Source: JACDER01 sp963717765 (lineage in GTDB: Bacteria > Actinomycetota > Thermoleophilia > Gaiellales > Gaiellaceae). Taken from it: a stretch of DNA of 64,000 nt. Below, piece after piece: positions 58,960 through 64,000 of this stretch. How positions within the stretch are numbered: the first letter of the stretch is position 1; every line of letters starts with the position of its first letter. The position numbers and the translations under genes are program-made. Under the pieces are notes generated by a model. It saw only the letters and a program-made list of their open reading frames with translations. It made no database searches and was not told the DNA's origin. Location of the stretch: NCBI GenBank assembly GCA_963717765.1, contig CAVQWX010000004.1:434001-498000 (forward strand), given 5' to 3'.

Positions 58960-61164
58960 GTGGTGCGCCGCCTGCTCGCTGCGATCGGGGTCGTCGCCGC
59001 GGGTGCGGCCGTGCTCAGCGCGTCCTCGTACGCGCAGAGCTTCTCGCCCCGCGTCGCGTCAGGGCTCAGCGCCGCCCGCGCGCCGCTCGCCCAGCTGCGC
59101 CAGACGGCGGAGCGGCGGAGCCTCGGGACGACCTTCGTCCACGTGCAACAGCGCGTGGACGGCATCCCGGTTCTGGGATCCGAGGCGACGCTCAGCCTCG
59201 GCGTGGAGGGCGAGCCGCTACTCATCGATCACACCTGGGGACCGGTCGCACGGCCGGCGCCCGCGCGCATCTCGAAGACCGCCGCGATCCGCCGCGCACT
59301 CTCGTTCGCGCACGTGCACGCGCTGCGCGCGCCGGCCCAGGCCGGCCGCGTGATCCTGCCGCTCCTGCGCCGGACGGCCTGGCGCGTCGTCCTGCCCTCG
59401 GCCAGCCCCCTCGCCGACTTCGAGGTGCTCGTGGACGCGCGCAGCGGCGCGCTCGTCCGCCTTCGCAACCTGGTCAAGGATGCGACGACCCCCGCGCTCG
59501 TCTTCGACCCCAATCCGGTGGTCGAGCAGGGCTCGCGCGCGGGTCTCCCGCAGGAAGACGACAACAACAACATCAACGACAACGCCGACACACCCACGCT
59601 GGACGCGCTGTATCGCAGTGTGACGCTCCTGGACCTCGCCCCCGGTGCCTGCCTCCGCGGCTCCTGGGTGAGCGTCAATGTCGGCGCGACCTCCTGCCCG
59701 AGCCTCGCGTCAGCAAAGCGGTCAACCAACGCGCGATTCTTCGACGGCGCCATGGCCTATTTTCACATCGACCGGATGCAGCGGTACCTGCAGAACCTCG
59801 GGTTCTCGAACGTCGTCCACCGGCCGATTCAGGTGAATCCCACGTTCGACACCGCGGACAATTCCTTCTACAGCCCCTCGACCGGGAGCCTCAACTTCGG
59901 AACCGGGGGCGTCGACGACGCGCAGGACGGGGACGTCATCTCGCATGAGTACGGTCATGCGATCCAGGACAGCGAGGTGCAGGGGTTCGGAGGGACGACG
60001 GAGGGCGGCACGCTCGGCGAGGGATTCGGCGACTACTGGCAGGCAGCGATGTCGGCGAACGAAGGGAACGCGGACGTGTTCAACACCTGCTTCGCCGAGT
60101 GGGACACGTCCGCGGTCAGCGACGACCCGATTCCGTGCCTGCGCCGGGTCGACAACCAGTGGACGGTCGACCAGGCCGTCCAGGAGTGTGGCGGTCACGA
60201 GATCCATTGCGTAGGGCAGGCCTGGTCGAACCTGCTGTGGACGGTGCGCAAGCAGCTGGGCGGGAGAGCCGCCGACCTTCTCATCGTCCAGTCTCAGTTC
60301 AGCTACGCGGCCGAGTCCGGTTTCCGGGACGCCTCGCTCGCGCTCCTCTTCGCCGACCGGCAACTGAACGCAGGAGCCAACCGGACGTTCCTTCTCAACC
60401 TGTTGATCGCGCGCGGGTTCCTCTCGCAGGTGGAGCTCGACGACCAGCCGTCCGGAGCGACACTGCTCCCCTTTCCAGGGAGCGCGAACGGATCGGCGGG
60501 CGTGAGCACGGACGAACGCGACGTCTTCGTCGTCCAGCTCGCCGCGGGAACCGGGGTCGTCTTCCAGCTGCACTCGAGCGGCGCCTTCTTCAATCTCTCG
60601 CTCTATCCGCCTGGGACGACGACGATCGAGGGGGGCAGCTCGCTCGCCCGCACGTCCACTGCCGCGACCAATCCCCACATCGCGTTCACGCCGACGACGC
60701 CGGGCACCTACTACGTCGTCGTGACGGCGGAAGCGGGCGACGGGAACTACGCCCTCTCGAGCCTCCCCGACACCGACCGTGACGGAGCGCCGAATGCCAA
60801 GGACAACTGCCCCGGGGTCTCGAATCCGTCTCAGACGGACTGGAACAAGAACGGCAAGGGCGACGCCTGCGACCGTGCCTCGCGGACTGCGATCACCAGG
60901 CTCGCCGTCCGTGGGCACGTCATCACGGTCACCGGCGACATGCTGCCGCGTGGCGCGAACGCGTCCGCGTGGTTCGTCGAGGTGCGCCGCGCCGGGAAGG
61001 TGGTCGCGCGCACGCACGGCAGCGGCGGCAAGGGAAGCGGCCGGGCGGTCGCGGTCGTACGCGTGCCTGCAAGGGTGCACGGAAAGGTGCAGGTGCGCGC
61101 GGTCTTGACCGATCGGCGCTTCAACCGCGCGACCAGCAAGGCCGTAGTCGCGACGCTCAAGTAG
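58960..61164 (+). CDS. Secreted M36-type (fungalysin-like) metallopeptidase
   Basis: A roughly 734-residue secreted protein: short signal segment (RRLLAAIGVVAAGAAVLSAS), a propeptide (FVHVQQRVDGIPVLGSEATL), and a catalytic domain with the zinc motif SHEYGHAIQD (from about His329) and the downstream Glu in GEGFGDYWQ. C-terminal parts are a pre-peptidase-like beta domain (DVFVVQLAAGTGVVFQLHSS), a thrombospondin type 3 calcium repeat (DTDRDGAPNAKDNCPGVSNP) and an Ig-like end. GTG 58960 or 58963 start; CACAAT lies 5 nt upstream. It is divergent from the kinase gene by 45 bp. Confidence 0.88.
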   Translation: MVRRLLAAIGVVAAGAAVLSASSYAQSFSPRVASGLSAARAPLAQLRQTAERRSLGTTFVHVQQRVDGIPVLGSEATLSLGVEGEPLLIDHTWGPVARPAPARISKTAAIRRALSFAHVHALRAPAQAGRVILPLLRRTAWRVVLPSASPLADFEVLVDARSGALVRLRNLVKDATTPALVFDPNPVVEQGSRAGLPQEDDNNNINDNADTPTLDALYRSVTLLDLAPGACLRGSWVSVNVGATSCPSLASAKRSTNARFFDGAMAYFHIDRMQRYLQNLGFSNVVHRPIQVNPTFDTADNSFYSPSTGSLNFGTGGVDDAQDGDVISHEYGHAIQDSEVQGFGGTTEGGTLGEGFGDYWQAAMSANEGNADVFNTCFAEWDTSAVSDDPIPCLRRVDNQWTVDQAVQECGGHEIHCVGQAWSNLLWTVRKQLGGRAADLLIVQSQFSYAAESGFRDASLALLFADRQLNAGANRTFLLNLLIARGFLSQVELDDQPSGATLLPFPGSANGSAGVSTDERDVFVVQLAAGTGVVFQLHSSGAFFNLSLYPPGTTTIEGGSSLARTSTAATNPHIAFTPTTPGTYYVVVTAEAGDGNYALSSLPDTDRDGAPNAKDNCPGVSNPSQTDWNKNGKGDACDRASRTAITRLAVRGHVITVTGDMLPRGANASAWFVEVRRAGKVVARTHGSGGKGSGRAVAVVRVPARVHGKVQVRAVLTDRRFNRATSKAVVATLK

Positions 61165-61173
61165 GGCAGGGCC

Positions 61174-61391
61174 AGATGGCTGATGCCGCGATCTCGCGCG
61201 TCCGGCTGCGCGATCTGGCACGCCTGGGCCGCTCCGGCCCGGATCCGGCCGGCGGAGCCGGCCTCCACCGTGCCTGCGCTTCGCCGCGTCGGCCGCTCAC
61301 CGATGCTCCCGGCATCGGCAAGCGTCCGCGCGGCGCCCCAGACGCACCAGCTCGCGCCCCGGAGCAGGCGGTCTCATGGCATCAGCCATCT
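61174..61391. repeat. Gene-free segment bounded by a 14-bp inverted repeat
   Basis: AGATGGCTGATGCC at 61174-61187 and its exact complement at 61378-61391 enclose 190 bp rich in small GC hairpins. No coding region or target-site duplication is evident. It fills most of the spacer between the peptidase gene and tRNA-Cys and may be a small non-autonomous element. Confidence 0.45.
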
Positions 61392-61396
61392 ACACT
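61391..61396 (+). promoter_or_regulatory. -10 box of tRNA-Cys
   Basis: TACACT, 11 nt before the mature tRNA 5' end; its first base is the last base of the inverted repeat. Confidence 0.6.
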
Positions 61397-61407
61397 CGCT
61401 GACGCGC

Positions 61408-61478
61408 GGCGCCGTGGCCGAGTGGTTAGGCAGAGGCCTGCAAAGCCTCGTACAGCGGTTCGAATCCGCTCGGCGCCT
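61408..61478 (+). tRNA. tRNA-Cys (GCA)
   Basis: A 71-nt cloverleaf: acceptor GGCGCCG/CGGCGCC, D-arm GGCCGAGTGGTTAGGC, anticodon loop CTGCAAA with anticodon GCA, T-arm GGTTCGAATCC, discriminator T; no encoded CCA. Confidence 0.94.
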
Positions 61479-61502
61479 CTCGAATCGTGCGAAACTAGCC
61501 GC

Positions 61503-61850
61503 ATGAGCCGTGACGCCCAGCGACTTCGAAACGAGACGCTTTTCCGGAACCTCAACGAGCGCCTCAAGGAGCTGGACGACCGGCTCGATACCGCGGTCGT
61601 CGGCGCCCCTGCGAAGGACCGCGAGGAGTTCTTCTGCGAGTGCGGCCGGATCGACTGCATGGCGCGGTTCGAGATGACCCGGGCCGAGTACGAGTCCATC
61701 CGCGCGAACGGCGCACGCTTCGGCGTCCTGGAAGGGCACGTCGACGAGAGCATCGAGCGGATCGTCGCGACCCACGCAACCTTCGTGGTGGTCGAGAAGC
61801 TTCCCGGAGAGCCCGCCGAGCTGGCGCGGAAGGCCGACCCCCGGGTTTGA
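61503..61850 (+). CDS. CxCx4C small protein, paralogue 2
   Basis: A 115-residue protein: ETLFRNLNERLKELDDRLDT helix, REEFFCECGRIDCMARFEMT (Cys45, Cys47, Cys52), AEYESIRANGARFGVLEGHV, and a C-terminal strand (ATFVVVEKLPGEPAELARKA). It aligns closely with the protein at 43745. GAAACT sits 6 nt before the ATG, and no Shine-Dalgarno is visible. It lies 24 nt after tRNA-Cys. Confidence 0.75.
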   Translation: MSRDAQRLRNETLFRNLNERLKELDDRLDTAVVGAPAKDREEFFCECGRIDCMARFEMTRAEYESIRANGARFGVLEGHVDESIERIVATHATFVVVEKLPGEPAELARKADPRV

Positions 61851-61881
61851 GGACTGGTCTACCGGGCTAGAAGCTCGTACG

Positions 61882-62112
61882 ATGGCAGAACAAGCGGGCG
61901 GGGTTCAAGCGGTTTTCCGCGCTGCGAACGAGCGCCTGCGCGAGCGCTTCGAGGCTCTGACCTTCGAGGGACAGCGCCCGGTCATCTGCGAGTGCGCAGA
62001 CCCCGGGTGCATGCTGGTGCTGGACGTACCGGACGCTGAGTACGAACGCGCCCGAGACGAAAACAGGTTCATCGTCGCGCCGGGACACGACGCGCTCGCC
62101 GAGACCGGTTGA
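61882..62112 (+). CDS. CxCx4C small protein, paralogue 3 (short form)
   Basis: A 76-residue member: VQAVFRAANERLRERFEALT helix, PVICECADPGCMLVLDVPDA (Cys36, Cys38, Cys43), EYERARDENRFIVAPGHDAL. It lacks the C-terminal strand of the other two. TAGAAG lies 8 nt upstream of ATG. The 3' end is 1 nt from the convergent HMG-CoA reductase stop. Confidence 0.7.
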   Translation: MAEQAGGVQAVFRAANERLRERFEALTFEGQRPVICECADPGCMLVLDVPDAEYERARDENRFIVAPGHDALAETG

Positions 62113-62113
62113 C

Positions 62114-63334
62114 CTACCTCAGGCCGCCGCGCTCGTGGTGCGCCTTGAAGAACTCACGTGAGCCTGCGGTGGCCATCGCCGCGGAGGCCGAGATCTCCAG
62201 TGCGAGCGTCGCCGCCGCGACGATCTGGGCGAAGCGGTAGACCTTGCCGGGGCCGGCGCAGCCGAGAAGCGAGAGCCACGAGCGCGCGTAGGGAAGCGTC
62301 GTCCCTCCTCCCACCGTCGCCACCTCCAGGCCCGGCAGGCGGATCGACACGTTCACTCCGCCCTCGATCCGCCGTGCGGCCACATGCGCCATGGAGCTCG
62401 TCCCGACCATGCCGATGTCCTGGCCGGTGGCGGTGAAGAGCGCGGCGACGGCCGTCGCGGGCGTGAAGGCGACGGACTGCATCCCCGACGCAACGGCGCC
62501 GTGGGTCCCGATGTAGGCGAGGTCGAGCACATCCTCCGGAGTGGTGCGGAGGACGCGGCGGATCGCGTCCTCCGTCAGCGTGGTCTCGGCGATCACGGTC
62601 TTCCCGTGCCCGCCGCGCTCGAAGTAGCGGTGCGAGGGCTTCTTGTCGCCGCCCATGTTCCCCTCGAGCATCGTCCGCACGGGCTGGACGGGGGCGCGTT
62701 CGGGAACGAAGGCCTGGTTCAGCGCGTAGCTGTTCCGCGTGACCATGTTGAGGCCGACGGCGTCGCCGGTCGTGAAGGCGTACATCACGTGGCACATCGA
62801 GCCGACGACGTGCGTCTCGATCTCGCGCAGCCGGGCGAAGCGGGAGAGACCCTCGAGCGGCACGCCCTCCAGCCAGGCCTGCATCTCGCCGGCCTGCCCT
62901 TCGATCCAGCCGGCGAACACGACTGCCGCGCCGGTGCTCTCGAAGAGGAAGGCGCTCGCGCGGGTCATGCGGTCGCGCAGGACGTAAGTGCGGAGCTCGC
63001 CGGACTCGGTCACGGCGCGAGCGCCGCGATGGAGCGAGATTGCGAGCCCGCCCTCTGTATTGGCCAGCGGGACGAAGACGTCCTCCTGCGCGCGCGAGCG
63101 TTCCTCGACCTTGCCTTCCGGCTCCGTCAGCTCGTACTCGGCGAGCGCGATGCGTAGCGGCCCGACGACCGCGACCGGGACCACGGCAACGCCCGTGAGC
63201 GCCTCGGTCGCGTTCGCGAACGGCTGCAGGTCGTCCCAGAAGACCTCGCCGTCCTCGGCGCTCCCCCGGAGCTCGTCCTGGCGGGCTCGGATCGATTCGG
63301 GATCGTTCTTGCGGGGCCAGCGCGGCGTGCTCAC
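62114..63334 (-). CDS. Hydroxymethylglutaryl-CoA reductase
   Basis: A 406-residue HMG-CoA reductase: substrate loop GVAVVPVAVVGPLRIAL, NTEGGLAISLHRGARAV (catalytic Glu), GDAVGLNMVTRNSYALNQAF, EGNMGGDKKPSHRYFERGGH (catalytic Lys), ATGQDIGMVGTSSMAH (catalytic Asp) and LEVATVGGGTTLPYARSWLS; a His near the C-terminus (KAHHERGG) fits the family's late catalytic His. It makes mevalonate from HMG-CoA. No other mevalonate-pathway gene is in the window. GTG start. Confidence 0.9.
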   Translation of the reverse strand: MSTPRWPRKNDPESIRARQDELRGSAEDGEVFWDDLQPFANATEALTGVAVVPVAVVGPLRIALAEYELTEPEGKVEERSRAQEDVFVPLANTEGGLAISLHRGARAVTESGELRTYVLRDRMTRASAFLFESTGAAVVFAGWIEGQAGEMQAWLEGVPLEGLSRFARLREIETHVVGSMCHVMYAFTTGDAVGLNMVTRNSYALNQAFVPERAPVQPVRTMLEGNMGGDKKPSHRYFERGGHGKTVIAETTLTEDAIRRVLRTTPEDVLDLAYIGTHGAVASGMQSVAFTPATAVAALFTATGQDIGMVGTSSMAHVAARRIEGGVNVSIRLPGLEVATVGGGTTLPYARSWLSLLGCAGPGKVYRFAQIVAAATLALEISASAAMATAGSREFFKAHHERGGLR

Positions 63335-63344
63335 GCGGGGGAGC

Positions 63345-63698
63345 TTACGACCGGAGCGCTATCTCTATGAAGATCGCGGCAAGCCCGAGCCAGATCCCGA
63401 CGACGGTCCAGCGCGTGCTGTACAGCTCGCGCCGCATGTCGGTGATCTGCCCGCCGAGGTCCTTGCGCACGTCGGTGATCTGGCCGCCGAGGTCGTTGCG
63501 CACGTCGGTGATCTGGCCGCCGAGGTCGTTTCGCACGTCGTTGATCTGGTTGCCGAGCTCGTTTCGCAGGTCGGCGATCTGCTTAGAGAGGTCGCGACCG
63601 AGATCGTCGATCTTTTCCGGGAGAGCGTCGTGCCTCACAACGCGCTCCGCGAGGTCGTCGAGGCGCTCGTCAGTCCAGCGCGATCGCTCCATCGCCAT
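63345..63698 (-). CDS. Coiled-coil protein with C-terminal membrane anchor
   Basis: A 117-residue protein. Residues about 25-90 are a long amphipathic helix made of 11-residue repeats (DVRNDLGGQIT and variants), followed by one transmembrane helix (WTVVGIWLGLAAIFIEIAL). This hendecad pattern favours a coiled-coil stalk. ATG 63698 has TACGAT 6 nt upstream (63710-63705), so the mRNA is probably leaderless. Function unknown; it lies downstream of a divergent start at 63761. Confidence 0.75.
   Translation of the reverse strand: MAMERSRWTDERLDDLAERVVRHDALPEKIDDLGRDLSKQIADLRNELGNQINDVRNDLGGQITDVRNDLGGQITDVRKDLGGQITDMRRELYSTRWTVVGIWLGLAAIFIEIALRS
63442..63573 (-). repeat. Four tandem 33-bp in-frame repeats
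   Basis: Four consecutive 33-bp units (63442, 63475, 63508, 63541) encode 11-residue coiled-coil repeats; units 2 and 3 differ at one base and the outer units by more. Confidence 0.85.
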
Positions 63699-63719
63699 GC
63701 GTCCATCGTAGGCTTCGAT

Positions 63720-63748
63720 TTTGCGCTAAAGCGTGCCGAAAGCGCAAA
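63720..63748. promoter_or_regulatory. Inverted-repeat operator candidate
   Basis: TTTGCGCT and AGCGCAAA (8 bp each, 13 nt apart) cover the spacer and -35 area of the promoter for the gene at 63761 and lie just upstream of the divergent coiled-coil gene. Confidence 0.45.
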
Positions 63749-63754
63749 TACACT
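63749..63754 (+). promoter_or_regulatory. -10 box (leaderless) of the last gene
   Basis: TACACT, 6 nt before GTG 63761. Confidence 0.55.
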
Positions 63755-63760
63755 CTCGGC

Positions 63761-64000
63761 GTGACGACCACAGTCGAGCCCGAGTCCGCAGCCCCGCCTC
63801 CGAGCACCGAGCACGAGGGTGTCCTCCGCTACTACGAGCTCGCCAAGAAGGCCGAATGGGAGGTCAGGGACCTGTCCTGGGGCGACGTCCCCCCGGTCCC
63901 GGAGACGACGAAAGGCTCGCGGGAGAAGAAGACGCGCCGGCTCGACCTGTGGCGCTCGGTCATCACCCAGCAGTACCAGGCTGACGTCTTCGCCGTCGAG
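63761..64000 (+). CDS. N-terminal fragment, possible ferritin-like diiron protein
   Basis: The first 80 codons of a gene that runs off the right edge: VTTTVEPESAAPPPSTEHEG, LRYYELAKKAEWEVRDLSWG, then RRLDLWRSVITQQYQADVFA. The pattern 'YYelakk.eWevrdL.W' followed by a helix with RS(V/I)xTQQ..ae resembles the start of ferritin-like/R2-like diiron proteins, but metal ligands would lie beyond the window. The GTG start is set by the -10 box 6 nt upstream; an inverted repeat overlaps the promoter. Confidence 0.5.
   Translation, partial: MTTTVEPESAAPPPSTEHEGVLRYYELAKKAEWEVRDLSWGDVPPVPETTKGSREKKTRRLDLWRSVITQQYQADVFAVE

Noticed and set aside
61408..61478. Possible tRNA-Sec to serve fdhF
   Set aside because: The anticodon is GCA and the 71-nt cloverleaf has a normal 7-bp acceptor and short variable arm, so it is tRNA-Cys.
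63442..63573. CRISPR-like array
   Set aside because: The 33-bp units are directly tandem without spacers and encode in-frame 11-residue coiled-coil repeats.

Overview
The window is high-GC DNA with dense, often 4-nt-overlapping genes, many GTG starts and short spacers. Its content (bc1-aa3 respiratory genes in one operon, selenocysteine formate dehydrogenase, PqqD/C25-peptidase cassette, GVYG-repeat secreted protein) suggests an actinobacterium, most likely of the Thermoleophilia (Gaiellales/Solirubrobacterales) type. That placement is inference from gene content and composition; no 16S gene is present.

Layout. 0-4 kb: PucR-type regulator fragment, peptidase E and a PPOX-fold oxidoreductase that share an upstream 12-bp palindrome, a GVYG-repeat secreted protein, tRNA-Trp. 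4-12 kb: two small proteins, an EF-G paralogue with a degenerate G4 motif, zinc-motif, GFA and cupin proteins, an aldehyde dehydrogenase followed by a glutathione S-transferase remnant, and an RNase HI-like protein. 12-16 kb: a scarred accessory region with tRNA-Gly, a tyrosine-recombinase remnant just behind it, and three secreted or small genes broken by +1 frameshifts. 16-22 kb: a cassette of HPr-kinase-like ATPase, secreted C25 (gingipain-like) peptidase, a PqqD-domain protein ending in a signal-like helix and a six-cysteine knottin-like tail, and an NTP_transf_5 nucleotidyltransferase; a DUF11/Fn3-type secreted protein upstream carries a duplicated copy of the pqqD 5' region. 22-29 kb: lipoprotein, EamA transporter, and a branched-chain amino-acid-type ABC operon in which LivM and LivG are fused.

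29-37 kb: fdhD, then coxB-coxA-coxC-orf-qcrC-qcrA-qcrB in one overlapping operon for a cytochrome bc1-aa3 supercomplex. 37-43 kb: MFS transporter, birA, and an NAD-linked formate dehydrogenase operon; the molybdo-subunit reads through an in-frame UGA (Sec351) followed by a SECIS-like hairpin with a GGUC loop. FdhD (29 kb) and MobA (55 kb) are the expected maturation factors. 43-55 kb: MarR regulator, an MMPL exporter, and a tight five-gene run of GH15 glycosidase, SDR, pyruvate-oxidase-like TPP enzyme, enolase-superfamily dehydratase and a large FAD/FeS oxidoreductase. 55-64 kb: MobA, STAS and thioredoxin-like proteins, a two-component system, an M36-type metallopeptidase, tRNA-Cys, two more members of a CxCx4C small-protein family, HMG-CoA reductase, a coiled-coil membrane protein, and the start of a possible ferritin-like protein.

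Two window-wide patterns stand out. Many genes have a TANNNT-type -10 box 5-8 nt before their start codon, which predicts leaderless mRNAs. Several genes, including the Rieske gene in the middle of an otherwise intact respiratory operon, carry single-base +1 frameshifts, so assembly indels must be excluded before these are called pseudogenes.
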